A stretch of DNA of 36,881 nt from an uncultured Clostridia bacterium (GCA_946410595.1 CAMKAU010000012.1:1-36881), one strand, 5' to 3'; positions 1 to 6,818 are shown, counted from the first letter of the stretch. Numbers and translations: made by a program. Notes: generated by a model from the sequence alone, not told the origin.

Positions 1-1
1 G

Positions 2-178
2 AACCGCATCTTCGACCTCGGTCTCTTCTACCGCGTGGGCACCATCAGCACGCAGCTCGGCTACCTGCTCCGGGACAAATCCACGGATTTTTCCAGCATG
101 TACGCCGCCTATGAAACGAAGGGGCAGACGGAAGTGGACCGGATCAACAACTTCTTTGAGTCCGTCCGCGACAACTGA
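2..178 (+). CDS. Probable extracellular solute-binding protein, C-terminal fragment
   Basis: The gene enters from the left edge; only its last 58 codons, ending in TGA at 176-178, are present. The fragment reads from NRIFDLGLFY to FFESVRDN. The pattern (aromatic-rich strand, a helix with TISTQLGYLLRDKS, then a short helix ending the protein) resembles the C-terminus of ABC-transporter solute-binding lipoproteins in Clostridia, in which a tail of this kind follows the last ligand-lobe helix. No signal peptide or lipobox can be seen because the N-terminus lies outside the window. A strong intrinsic terminator follows eight bases after the stop, so this is the last gene of its transcript. The family call rests on a short tail and is tentative; that a real coding end is present is much surer. 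Confidence 0.45.
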   Translation, partial: NRIFDLGLFYRVGTISTQLGYLLRDKSTDFSSMYAAYETKGQTEVDRINNFFESVRDN

Positions 179-185
179 AAACCGG

Positions 186-219
186 AAAAAATCGCCGTGC
201 AGCCGCACGGCGATTTTTT
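186..219. terminator. Bidirectional intrinsic terminator
   Basis: A perfect 15-bp stem (186-200 with 205-219) closes on a four-base loop. The arm ends are A6 and T6, giving a U-tract on both strands. It terminates the plus-strand solute-binding gene and overlaps the stop codon of the minus-strand gene ending at 218. Confidence 0.9.
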
Positions 220-517
220 ATCGCAGCAAAAAGAGGACGAGGATCGCCCCGAGGGTGAGAAGATCGGGCTTTTCCTCCCCGCAGAACAGAAGAACGGCCA
301 GCGCCGCCGCCAGCACCAGATCCCCGCTCTCCGAGCAAAACGGACGGCGGGGCTTTTTTTCGCAGGGGCAGGGGGGCTTTTCGCGGGGCTCCCCGCGCGG
401 GGGCGCGGGGGGCGCTCCGGGCGGCGGGGGCTCCTGGCAGGGGCGGGGGCGGGTCGCCGTCCAGCCGCTGTAATCCGGGGGGATCCCGCCGTCCGGGCGG
501 ACGCGCTGTTTATACAT
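218..517 (-). CDS. Small proline-rich protein with C-terminal hydrophobic segments
   Basis: A 99-residue protein that I do not recognise. Residues 1-65 are rich in proline, arginine and charged residues; residues 66-99 are hydrophobic in two short runs (LVLAAALAVLLF and LLTLGAILVLFLL) split by an acidic-basic turn, so the C-terminus probably sits in the membrane as a short hairpin. The start at 517 is supported by a good Shine-Dalgarno (GGAAAGGAGC) about 6 bases upstream. It is the last gene of a three-gene minus-strand set (1206 to 218) and stops inside the bidirectional terminator. Small proteins with a low-complexity head and a membrane tail are frequent hypothetical proteins in Clostridia; no function follows from that. 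Confidence 0.6.
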   Translation of the reverse strand: MYKQRVRPDGGIPPDYSGWTATRPRPCQEPPPPGAPPAPPRGEPREKPPCPCEKKPRRPFCSESGDLVLAAALAVLLFCGEEKPDLLTLGAILVLFLLR

Positions 518-532
518 AAGACGCTCCTTTCC

Positions 533-991
533 CTATTTGAGCAGATCGATCAGCTCCGTGACCTTCAGCACGATCTCCACGGCGTCCGCCCGCTCCGGCG
601 AAAGGTAGGGCTTGACGGCGCGGAGCAGCGCCGCGCGCTTCTCCCCTTCGCTTTTCGGCGCGGCAGGGAGGGCGGCGGCCTTCTGCGGCGAACCGCCGAG
701 GGAGGAAACAAGCGAGAGGACGACGGGCAGCGCCCGCAGGAGGGCGGGGTCGGAGAGAAGGCCTCCGGGCGGGGACGCTTCCCCCTCCGTTTTTTCTTCC
801 GCGCTCGTCTCCGGCGCCCGCTCCGCCTCCTCCCGCTCCGGCGGGGCGGCGGGGTCCTCTCCCTCCGGGCCGTCCGCCCGGCCGCCCCCGGACGCCGCTT
901 CCCCCGGCGGGTCTCCGTCCGGCTTTTTTCCGCCGAGCAGCTCGCCGAGAACGGCGACGAGATCGGGGCGGCTCTCCTCGCCGGGCGTCAC
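533..991 (-). CDS. Hypothetical protein with acidic linker and C-terminal helical domain
   Basis: A 152-residue unrecognised protein. The first 75 residues are a low-complexity Gly/Pro/Glu/Ala linker with an LVAVLGELLGG helix near the start. Residues about 80-100 form a hydrophobic helix (LLRALPVVLSLVSSLGG), and the final 40 residues look like a compact helical module (KRAALLRAVKPYLSPERADA, then a helix ending in ELIDLLK). No enzymatic motif is visible. Its start overlaps the stop of the upstream gene by four bases (ATGA at 988-991), so the two are translationally coupled, and the downstream gene begins 15 bases after its stop. Three coupled small genes suggest one complex or one process, but which one is not visible. 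Confidence 0.65.
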   Translation of the reverse strand: MTPGEESRPDLVAVLGELLGGKKPDGDPPGEAASGGGRADGPEGEDPAAPPEREEAERAPETSAEEKTEGEASPPGGLLSDPALLRALPVVLSLVSSLGGSPQKAAALPAAPKSEGEKRAALLRAVKPYLSPERADAVEIVLKVTELIDLLK

Positions 992-1206
992 GGCCGCCCG
1001 CCGCTCTTTTTCAGGTAATCGGTCAGCGCGGCGAGGTCCTTATCGGTCGCAAGACTCGCCGCCTGCCGCAGACGCGCCATCTCCTCCGGCGCGATCGTCT
1101 CCGGCAGGTCGGCGCCCGATTGCGCCGCCACCGTGCGGATAAAGGTCCAGAGCATCTTGTCGTCCATCTTCAAAAGGCGCTCCACGCCGCTTTTGTTCAG
1201 TTTCAT
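988..1206 (-). CDS. Hypothetical small helical protein
   Basis: A 72-residue, mostly helical, charged protein (MKLNKSGVERLLKMDDKMLW at the start, then a PEEMARLRQAASLATDKDL segment). It has no signal peptide, cysteine pair or recognised motif. The start at 1206 has an AAAAGGAGAAA Shine-Dalgarno with good spacing. It is the first gene of the three-gene minus-strand set and shares ATGA with the next gene. A TATACT hexamer 25-35 bases upstream on the minus strand could serve as a -10 box, but no matching -35 is evident. The function is unknown. Confidence 0.6.
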   Translation of the reverse strand: MKLNKSGVERLLKMDDKMLWTFIRTVAAQSGADLPETIAPEEMARLRQAASLATDKDLAALTDYLKKSGGRP

Positions 1207-1307
1207 CGCGTTTCTCCTTTTCCCGTTCTCCCTTTCAGTATATGCGGGAGCGCCCGCGCGGTGCGGGGAGGAAAACGCCGGGAGGACTTCCCCGGCGGGA
1301 GATTTTG

Positions 1308-1316
1308 TGATATAAT
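1308..1316 (+). promoter_or_regulatory. Probable extended -10 promoter for the Ogt gene
   Basis: TGATATAAT (TGn plus a perfect -10 at 1311-1316) stands 24 bases before the start codon at 1341. The -35 region is poor, consistent with an extended -10 promoter. A GGAAGGAG ribosome-binding site follows. Confidence 0.45.
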
Positions 1317-1340
1317 AGAAAAAAACGGAAGGAGACCGGC

Positions 1341-1814
1341 ATGAAAACGGACGTTACGACTCCGCTCGGCGTGCTGCGGCTGGAAAGCGAGGGGGCGTTC
1401 CTCGTCTCCGCGCGGTTTACCGAGGAGACGCCGCGCTTTTCGGAGGACGCGCCCGTCCTCGCGGCGGCGCGGCTGTGGCTTTCCCGCTATTTTGCGGGGG
1501 AGGATCCGGGGGAGACGCCGCCGCTTGCCCCGGCGGGGACGGCGTTCCGGCTGGCGGTGTGGGCGCTCGCCCGGGAGATCCCCTACGGGGAGACGGTGAC
1601 CTACGGCGCCCTCGCCGCCCGCCTTGCGGCGCGGAGCGGAAAGCCGGTCTCCGCCCGCGCGCTCGGCCAAGCGCTCGGGAAAAATCCCCTCGCGCTCTTT
1701 TGCCCCTGCCACCGGGTCCTCGGCGCCTCCGGCGCCCTGACCGGCTACGCCTGGGGCGCCGCGCGCAAAAAGGCGCTCCTCTCCCTCGAGGGCGTCCCGC
1801 CCGCGGCAAAGTGA
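1341..1814 (+). CDS. ogt: Methylated-DNA--[protein]-cysteine S-methyltransferase
   Basis: A suicide repair protein that moves the methyl group from O6-methylguanine (and O4-methylthymine) to its own cysteine. The 157 residues show the usual layout: a short N-terminal ribonuclease-like part (1-65), then the conserved DNA-binding and active-site domain, with EIPYGETVTYG at 79-89 (the minor-groove-binding region) and the active-site motif CPCHRV at 121-126, C123 being the acceptor. The downstream GYAWGAARKKALLSLEG is the typical C-terminal helix. The length fits the small Ogt type, without an Ada regulatory domain. The start at 1341 has an AAGGAG site 6-7 bases upstream. It stands alone and converges on the XRE regulator gene across a shared terminator. 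Confidence 0.93.
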   Translation: MKTDVTTPLGVLRLESEGAFLVSARFTEETPRFSEDAPVLAAARLWLSRYFAGEDPGETPPLAPAGTAFRLAVWALAREIPYGETVTYGALAARLAARSGKPVSARALGQALGKNPLALFCPCHRVLGASGALTGYAWGAARKKALLSLEGVPPAAK

Positions 1815-1837
1815 ACCCCCGCCGGAAAACGCAAAAT

Positions 1838-1863
1838 AAAAAACCGCCTTCCGGCGGTTTTTT
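1838..1863. terminator. Bidirectional intrinsic terminator between ogt and the XRE gene
   Basis: An 11-bp perfect stem (1838-1848 with 1853-1863) with a TTCC loop ends in T6 on the plus strand and gives a U-run on the minus strand too. It overlaps the XRE gene stop, so it serves both convergent genes. Confidence 0.85.
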
Positions 1864-2198
1864 CAGTTTTGGGAGAAAAGGCGGATACATTCATCGACAA
1901 TGTTTTCCACGCTTTGCAGCTGGGAGGGGGTCAGCCGGGCGAGCTTGCGGGAGAGAAGGAGCAGATCCTTGTCGGTCACGTCGCCGGTGAGGAGATAGTC
2001 GGCGCTCACACCGAGGGCGTCGGAGATCTTTTTCAGGTTTTCCGGACGCATCGCGCGTTTTCCCGCTTCCGCGTAGGAGACAAACTGCGTCGTCACGTTG
2101 GCTTTTTCCGCCAGAGCTTCCTGCGTCAACCCGAGCTCTTTGCGCCGCTGCGCGACGCGCCGCCCGATCTCCGCAAGGCACAGATCCGTATTCTGCAT
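1863..2198 (-). CDS. XRE-family helix-turn-helix transcriptional regulator
   Basis: A 111-residue DNA-binding protein. Residues about 10-65 form an XRE/Cro-type HTH: IGRRVAQRRKELGLTQEALA (helices 1-2), then ANVTTQFVSYAEAGKRA (recognition helix and wing turn), then a helix ending in LGVSADYLL. The C-terminal 45 residues (KDLLLLSRKLARLTPSQLQS onward) are a helical dimerisation-like tail. The start at 2198 has a very strong ribosome-binding site (AAGGAGGGAGATC before ATG). The gene is divergent from the AT-rich module at 2392-5013. The intergenic region has an outward promoter on each side and a perfect 11-bp inverted repeat over the -35 box of the module promoter, so this protein probably controls the module and perhaps itself. 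Unlike the module, the gene itself has the GC-rich composition of its surroundings. Confidence 0.88.
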   Translation of the reverse strand: MQNTDLCLAEIGRRVAQRRKELGLTQEALAEKANVTTQFVSYAEAGKRAMRPENLKKISDALGVSADYLLTGDVTDKDLLLLSRKLARLTPSQLQSVENIVDECIRLFSQN

Positions 2199-2241
2199 GA
2201 TCTCCCTCCTTATCGTTCGGTTGTTTGGTTCTTCCTGTTAA

Positions 2242-2270
2242 ATTATATCCACAACGCGGGATAAAATTAA
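2242..2270 (-). promoter_or_regulatory. Promoter of the XRE regulator gene
   Basis: On the minus strand a perfect TATAAT (plus-strand 2242-2247) follows a weak TTAATT -35 box (2265-2270) at 17 bases. The -10 lies about 44 bases upstream of the start codon. Confidence 0.55.
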
Positions 2271-2273
2271 GCG

Positions 2274-2301
2274 CGTATTGTTGACTTTTATCAACAATAC
2301 G
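2274..2301. promoter_or_regulatory. Operator-like perfect inverted repeat
   Basis: CGTATTGTTGA (2274-2284), a 6-base spacer, and its exact reverse complement TCAACAATACG (2291-2301). The repeat covers the -35 box of the rightward promoter and lies 3 bases outside the -35 of the leftward XRE promoter. This is the expected place for a site bound by the neighbouring XRE protein; the binding itself is inferred. Confidence 0.7.
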
Positions 2302-2310
2302 TGATATAAT
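2281..2310 (+). promoter_or_regulatory. Promoter of the peptide/surface-protein module
   Basis: TTGACT (2281-2286), 18-base spacer, TATAAT (2305-2310) preceded by TGA, which forms an extended -10. The -35 box lies inside the inverted repeat 2274-2301, so bound repressor would block polymerase. Confidence 0.75.
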
Positions 2311-2323
2311 ATAAAAAACTAAA

Positions 2324-2364
2324 GCCGCCAACGGCGGCAGTACAACAGAATACAGATTCTGTTG
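2324..2364 (+). promoter_or_regulatory. Two leader hairpins in the module 5' UTR
   Basis: Just after the promoter are a 6-bp GCCGCC/GGCGGC hairpin (2324-2338) and a perfect 9-bp hairpin, CAACAGAAT-ACAG-ATTCTGTTG (2343-2364). Neither is followed by a T-run, so they are not terminators. They may stabilise the message, affect translation of the peptide gene, or (second repeat) be another protein-binding site. Confidence 0.5.
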
Positions 2365-2391
2365 CAAAGTCTTAAAAAAAGGAGAACATAT

Positions 2392-2523
2392 GTGAAAAAA
2401 GAGCTCTATTCTGCGCCGGAACTAGAAGTAATCCTCTTTTCCATTTCCGGTATAGTGGCAACTTCGAATGGAAAAGATGAGGACCCAAATCAAGGGGAAT
2501 GGGATCCCTTTGGTGAAAATTAA
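2392..2523 (+). CDS. 43-residue peptide gene, GTG start, unknown function
   Basis: A small gene that an ATG-only search misses: the ATG at 2390 is followed at once by TGA, but the overlapping GTG at 2392 opens a 43-codon frame. An AAAAAAAGGAGA ribosome-binding site ends 6 bases before GTG, and a further site (AAAAGGAG) for the next gene begins at its stop. The peptide runs from (M)KKELYSAPELEVILFS through a hydrophobic ISGIVATS to an acidic tail (DEDPNQGEWDPFGEN). The order YxxPELEVxxF, then IxATS, then an acidic Asn/Gly/Trp/Asp tail resembles short hypothetical peptides I associate with gut Clostridia, often near surface proteins. No leader-peptide processing enzyme, transporter or immunity gene is adjacent. 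It is the first gene of the XRE-controlled module. Confidence 0.65.
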   Translation: MKKELYSAPELEVILFSISGIVATSNGKDEDPNQGEWDPFGEN

Positions 2524-2535
2524 AAGGAGAAAAAC

Positions 2536-4542
2536 ATGAAAATAAACAAATTCTTTTGGAAGATCACGCTCTTGTTCTCTGTCGTGTTAATCTTTTCCTT
2601 TATGTCACCTAAAATCGCGAACGGAGACAGCGGAACCCCGATACTGAAAATCGAGGCAAACAATCTTTCTTTCAATGATTCCGTGTATATCAAATACGCC
2701 GTGTCTTATGAAAACACGGCAAAGCAAAATGTCTCTCTCCTAATCTGGACAGAAGCGCAAAGCGATTACACGATTGCAAACAAAGAACATCAGCTTTCTT
2801 CCGTTGGAACAACAACGGTGGGAGAAAAAACATGTCTTGTCTTTGATTTCAAAGAATTATCAGCAAAGCAAATGACGGATGACGTTTATGCTCGCGCTTA
2901 CACAAGATTAAATAATGTTGACTATTATAGCCCCGTCCAAAAGTATAGCATTCTGCAATATGCATACAACAAACTGGGCAGAACCGGCCCCGCAAGCGAT
3001 AACGAAAACCTGAAAGCGCTCTTAATGCAGATGCTGGATTACGGCGCGATTGCACAGACTTACTTCAATTATAAGACAGGGTTTCTTGCAACAGATGCGT
3101 TTTACCAAATCAAGGTAATAGGCGGAACGCTTGACGACCTGTGCACAAAAGGTCTCTATAAACCCGGTACACAGATTGCTCTTTCCGCTCCCGCCATCGA
3201 TGCAAACGGCAATGTGTTCCTCTATTGGAGCAACGATGTCGGAACGTTAATCGGAACAACGCCCGCATTAAACTATACCGTCAGCGAAAAAAACGAAACA
3301 CTCAAACCGGTCTATAGCGGATTGGAGATTGAAAGCAACGGCGACGGGACGGCATGCGTAGTCGGAAGAGGGACGCAAGCGGAATCTGATCTCATCATTC
3401 CTGCGTATACCACGGCGGGTGACTCTGTTACAGAGATAGATTCCTCTGCTTTTGCCGGAGAAAACATCAAAAGCGTGACAATGCCAGCCACCGTAACAAG
3501 CATTGGGCGAAAAGCATTTTATGGATGTTCCTTATTAACCGACGTGTACTACCACGGAACAGAGGCGGAATGGAATGCTATCCTGATAGGCAACAACAAT
3601 CAGCCATTGTCTGATGCAAATATTCATTATCTCGAAGAGTGTCTTGTGATCTTTCAAAACTGGGATGGCAGTGAGTTGGGTAGGCAAACTGTAGAAAAAG
3701 GAAAAGCAGTTTTGCCTCCTACGGATCCAACTCGCGATGGTTATCGATTCGTTGGGTGGTCCCAAAACTATGCGAAAATTGAAGAAGACTGTATCATTAG
3801 TGCGATGTTTATTGTGAATTCAGAAGCAGATTCGGAGTTTTCATATATTTATTTTGAAGATGGAAAATACTTGGGAACAAAGGAAAATCCGTATATGATC
3901 TTTCTCGGAAGAAAGAATGTTTCCGAGTTTTCTACATTACATCCCAAAACAAAGCTGGTTCTTGGTGGTCCCATAATAAATGACGGTTCTTATTCATCGC
4001 CCGCGAACTCTCTTTCTTTCCCGGAAGGGGTCGAAGTGATTGAAAGAGTTTCTCTTATTAATGGTTTTTCTTACTACTACACAATAGATAGTTTGCCCGA
4101 AACATTAATTTCCGCAGACTTTCTGTCAGTTTCCGACATAGGGGGAAACCAATCTTATAACATCTATGAAGGTGGCAAGTATCTCGGAAATGAAAACAAT
4201 CCGCATGTTGCTTTAATAAAAGCGGGGTCTTCTGCAGCAAATCAGATTTCTCCGGAAACAAAACTGATTGGAAATTATGCGTTTTCTGGATACTCTTTCA
4301 CGAACATTGTGATTCCGGGAAATGTCGTAAGTATGGGAAAGCAAGCTTTCGACGGAATGAATAGCGTTTTGCAAACAATTGATTATGGCGGAACAACAGC
4401 ACAATGGGAATCGGCATTTCCTTATTCAAACATAGTTGGCTTCAAGAATTCTTCTGTTTCCGGTGGAACAAAAATAGGGGAGGTTTCCGTTATCTGTACC
4501 GATGGAACTCTAACTCTGGATGTTTTACAAAGTGGAAAATAA
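2536..4542 (+). CDS. Secreted leucine-rich-repeat (BspA/InlB-type) protein
   Basis: A 668-residue exported protein. Residues 1-30 form a signal peptide (basic KINKFFWK, then a hydrophobic core LLFSVVLIFSFM). Residues 31-260 are an unassigned mainly beta region. Residues about 262-366 hold a BspA-type leucine-rich repeat (SAFAGENIKSVTMPATVTSI, AFYGCSLLTDVYYHGTEAEW). About 369-426 is an InlB B-repeat-like beta-grasp unit (TRDGYRFVGWS). Two diverged units follow, near 437 (GKYLGTKENPYMIFLG) and 541 (GKYLGNENNPHVALIK), and the end (TAQWESAF, CTDGTL) is typical of such proteins. There is no LPXTG motif, transmembrane tail or SLH domain, so it is either released or held by other contacts. ATG at 2536 has a GGAGAAAAAC site. 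The base composition is visibly AT-richer than the flanking genes, which suggests transfer or a fast-evolving surface locus. A role in adhesion is inferred from the family only. Confidence 0.82.
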   Translation: MKINKFFWKITLLFSVVLIFSFMSPKIANGDSGTPILKIEANNLSFNDSVYIKYAVSYENTAKQNVSLLIWTEAQSDYTIANKEHQLSSVGTTTVGEKTCLVFDFKELSAKQMTDDVYARAYTRLNNVDYYSPVQKYSILQYAYNKLGRTGPASDNENLKALLMQMLDYGAIAQTYFNYKTGFLATDAFYQIKVIGGTLDDLCTKGLYKPGTQIALSAPAIDANGNVFLYWSNDVGTLIGTTPALNYTVSEKNETLKPVYSGLEIESNGDGTACVVGRGTQAESDLIIPAYTTAGDSVTEIDSSAFAGENIKSVTMPATVTSIGRKAFYGCSLLTDVYYHGTEAEWNAILIGNNNQPLSDANIHYLEECLVIFQNWDGSELGRQTVEKGKAVLPPTDPTRDGYRFVGWSQNYAKIEEDCIISAMFIVNSEADSEFSYIYFEDGKYLGTKENPYMIFLGRKNVSEFSTLHPKTKLVLGGPIINDGSYSSPANSLSFPEGVEVIERVSLINGFSYYYTIDSLPETLISADFLSVSDIGGNQSYNIYEGGKYLGNENNPHVALIKAGSSAANQISPETKLIGNYAFSGYSFTNIVIPGNVVSMGKQAFDGMNSVLQTIDYGGTTAQWESAFPYSNIVGFKNSSVSGGTKIGEVSVICTDGTLTLDVLQSGK

Positions 4543-4560
4543 AAAGGAAAAAGAAATAAT

Positions 4561-5013
4561 ATGAAAAAGTCAAAACTCGTTGTTCTTCGTGGATTCGGAA
4601 GAAAAGGCAAGACGCATACGCTGAATCTTCTGATCGAAAAACTGCTTCGAATCGGCGCTGTATTGGATTCAAAATCGCCTTTGATTGATCTATCCAAAGA
4701 CAGAACCGTTGTGTTGAGGCTTGGGGAGAAAAAGATCGGGATCACCACGCTCGGGGACAATGGGACTGTTCTCAAGACCGCATTTGAAAACAAAAAGCTT
4801 TTTTCGGCCAACTGCGATTTATATGTATGCGCCAGTCATACAAAAGGGTCCAGTGCGGAGTACTGCAAAACACATTTTGAAAACATCCTCTGGCAGGACA
4901 AGTGGGGCGTGAGTGAAACCGGCAAAACGATAGCAAGTCTGGAAATCCTGCAAGACAAGGTCAATGACATTCAGGCGCTGGTTTTGCGCGATACGATTCT
5001 TTCCTGGCTATAA
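4561..5013 (+). CDS. Small P-loop NTPase-like protein
   Basis: A 150-residue cytoplasmic protein. Residues 11-18, GFGRKGKT, match the Walker A pattern GxxxxGK[ST] directly after a beta strand (KLVVLR). ITTLGDNG at 61-68 sits where a Walker B/switch strand would be, and CDLYVCASHTKG (85-96) follows a further strand. This is the core of a minimal nucleotide-binding fold without a recognisable GTPase NKxD motif or other domain. The gene starts 18 bases after the surface-protein gene, shares its intermediate, AT-rich composition and ends at a strong terminator, so it belongs to the same operon. The nucleotide-binding call is well supported; its role beside a secreted protein and a 43-residue peptide is unknown. 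Confidence 0.7.
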   Translation: MKKSKLVVLRGFGRKGKTHTLNLLIEKLLRIGAVLDSKSPLIDLSKDRTVVLRLGEKKIGITTLGDNGTVLKTAFENKKLFSANCDLYVCASHTKGSSAEYCKTHFENILWQDKWGVSETGKTIASLEILQDKVNDIQALVLRDTILSWL

Positions 5014-5019
5014 AACATC

Positions 5020-5065
5020 AAAAAGCTCTCCCGGGCACGGAATCCGTGCCCGGGAGAGCTTTTTT
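5020..5065. terminator. Strong bidirectional terminator
   Basis: About 21 bp of perfect stem (5020-5040 with 5044-5064), rich in GC in the middle and flanked by A5/T5. It closes the AT-rich module on the plus strand and fhs on the minus strand. Confidence 0.92.
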
Positions 5066-5077
5066 AGTAAAAGGCGA

Positions 5078-6757
5078 TCAGAACAGCCCGGAGATCTTGC
5101 CGTTTTCGTCGACGTCGATGCGTTCGGCGGCGGGGGATTTCGGCAGGCCGGGCATCGTGAGGATGTCGCCGGTGAGGACGACGACGAAGCCCGCGCCCGC
5201 GGAGATCTTGACGCTGCGGACGGTGACGTCGAAATCCTCCGGCGCGCCGAGCTTTTTCGGGTCGTCGGAAAAGCTGTATTGCGTTTTGGCGATGCAGACG
5301 GGGCAGGCGCCGAAGCCGAGCTCCTCGAGGCGGGCGATCTGCTTTTTCGCCTCCGGGGTGAAGACCGTTCCTTTGCCGCCGTAGATCTTTCTCACGACCG
5401 CGTCGATCTTCTCCGCGATGGGGAGAGAGTCCGCGTAGGAGAAGCGGAAGTCGCCTTTCTCCTCCTCGCAGAGGCGGACGACCTCGCGGGCGAGCGCTTC
5501 GCCGCCCTTGCCCCCTTCCGCCCAGACGGTGGAGAGGACGGTGTTCACGCCGAGGGCGCGGCACTTTTCGATGATGAAGCCGATCTCTCGGTCGGTATCG
5601 GTCGGGAAGCGGTTGACCGCCACAACGCAGGGGAGGCGGTAGACGTTTTTGATATTCGAGACGTGGCGCAGGAGGTTGGGGATCCCGCGCTCCAGCGCGC
5701 CGAGGTCCTCGGTCGCCAGCTCCTTTTTATCGAGCCCGCCGTGCATCTTGAGGGCGCGGACGGTCGCCACGATGACAACGGCGTCCGGGGTGAGCCCCGC
5801 CATCCGGCACTTGATATCGAGGAACTTTTCCGCGCCGAGGTCGGCGCCGAAGCCCGCCTCGGTAACGGTGTAGTCGCCCATTTTGAGCGCCATGCGCGTC
5901 GCCATGACCGAGTTGCAGCCGTGGGCGATATTCGCGAACGGCCCGCCGTGCACGAACGCGGGGGTGCCCTCCAGCGTCTGGACGAGGTTGGGCTTCAGGG
6001 CGTCCTTGAGGAGCGCCGCCATCGCGCCCGCCGCCTTGAGCTGGCCACAGGTGACCGGCACGTCCTCGCTGGTGTAGCCGACGATGATGCGGGAGAGGCG
6101 CTCCTTGAGGTCGGTGATCGAGGAGGAAAGGCAGAGGACCGCCATGATCTCCGAGGCGACGGTGATATCGAACCCGTCCTCGCGCGGGACGCCGTTCGCC
6201 TTGCCGCCCATACCGTCGACGATGAAGCGGAGCTGACGGTCGTTCATGTCCACGCAGCGCTTCCAGGTGATGCGGCGGACGTCGATATTCAGCTCGTTGC
6301 CCTGCTGGATATGGTTATCGAGCATCGCGGCGAGCAGGTTGTTCGCCGCGCCGATGGCGTGGAAATCGCCGGTGAAGTGGAGGTTGATATCCTCCATCGG
6401 GACGACCTGCGCGTAGCCGCCGCCGGCGGCGCCGCCCTTGATCCCGAACACCGGCCCGAGCGAGGGCTCGCGCAGCGCGACGGTCACATCCTTGCCGATG
6501 CGCCGGAGACCGTCCGCGAGGCCGATGGTGGTGGTGGTCTTCCCTTCCCCCGCCGGGGTGGGCGTGATCGCGGTAACGAGGATCAGCTTGCCGTCCTCTT
6601 TGTCCGCCGCGTCCCGCAGAAGGGAGAGATCGACCTTCGCTTTATAGCGGCCGTAATGCTCCAGATACCGCTCCTCCACGTGGGCGGTACGCGCCACCTC
6701 CGAGATCGGCTTCATCTCGCAGCTTTGCGCGATCTCGATATCCGAAAGGTATGCCAT
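5078..6757 (-). CDS. fhs: Formate--tetrahydrofolate ligase
   Basis: ATP-dependent ligation of formate to tetrahydrofolate, giving 10-formyl-THF for purines, fMet-tRNA and one-carbon flow. The 559-residue length fits the monofunctional bacterial enzyme. The N-terminus ([18 protein letters not shown]) is typical, the ATP loop [10 protein letters not shown] is at 67-76, and the [20 protein letters not shown] region follows; the C-terminus ends with [21 protein letters not shown] longer upstream frame exists, but the start at 6757 is chosen because it has an AAGGAGGAAAGC site and aligns with the family. It lies 61 bases downstream of the formate channel gene on the same strand, so substrate uptake or export and formate activation are made together. 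Both are under the promoter and structured leader at 7502-7657. Confidence 0.97.
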   Translation of the reverse strand: MAYLSDIEIAQSCEMKPISEVARTAHVEERYLEHYGRYKAKVDLSLLRDAADKEDGKLILVTAITPTPAGEGKTTTTIGLADGLRRIGKDVTVALREPSLGPVFGIKGGAAGGGYAQVVPMEDINLHFTGDFHAIGAANNLLAAMLDNHIQQGNELNIDVRRITWKRCVDMNDRQLRFIVDGMGGKANGVPREDGFDITVASEIMAVLCLSSSITDLKERLSRIIVGYTSEDVPVTCGQLKAAGAMAALLKDALKPNLVQTLEGTPAFVHGGPFANIAHGCNSVMATRMALKMGDYTVTEAGFGADLGAEKFLDIKCRMAGLTPDAVVIVATVRALKMHGGLDKKELATEDLGALERGIPNLLRHVSNIKNVYRLPCVVAVNRFPTDTDREIGFIIEKCRALGVNTVLSTVWAEGGKGGEALAREVVRLCEEEKGDFRFSYADSLPIAEKIDAVVRKIYGGKGTVFTPEAKKQIARLEELGFGACPVCIAKTQYSFSDDPKKLGAPEDFDVTVRSVKISAGAGFVVVLTGDILTMPGLPKSPAAERIDVDENGKISGLF

Positions 6758-6818
6758 GCTTTCCTCCTTATACGGCGCCGCGCGCCGTTTTTCTTTTTTT
6801 CCGGGGCGGGAAGGCCGG

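Noticed and set aside
2390-2395. ATG start for the small peptide gene
   Set aside because: The ATG is followed directly by an in-frame TGA. The overlapping GTG is the only usable start.
6758-6818. Regulatory element between the formate channel gene and fhs
   Set aside because: Only a short CGGCGC/GCGCCG hairpin without a U-run and the fhs ribosome-binding site are present; nothing supports a separate promoter or terminator.
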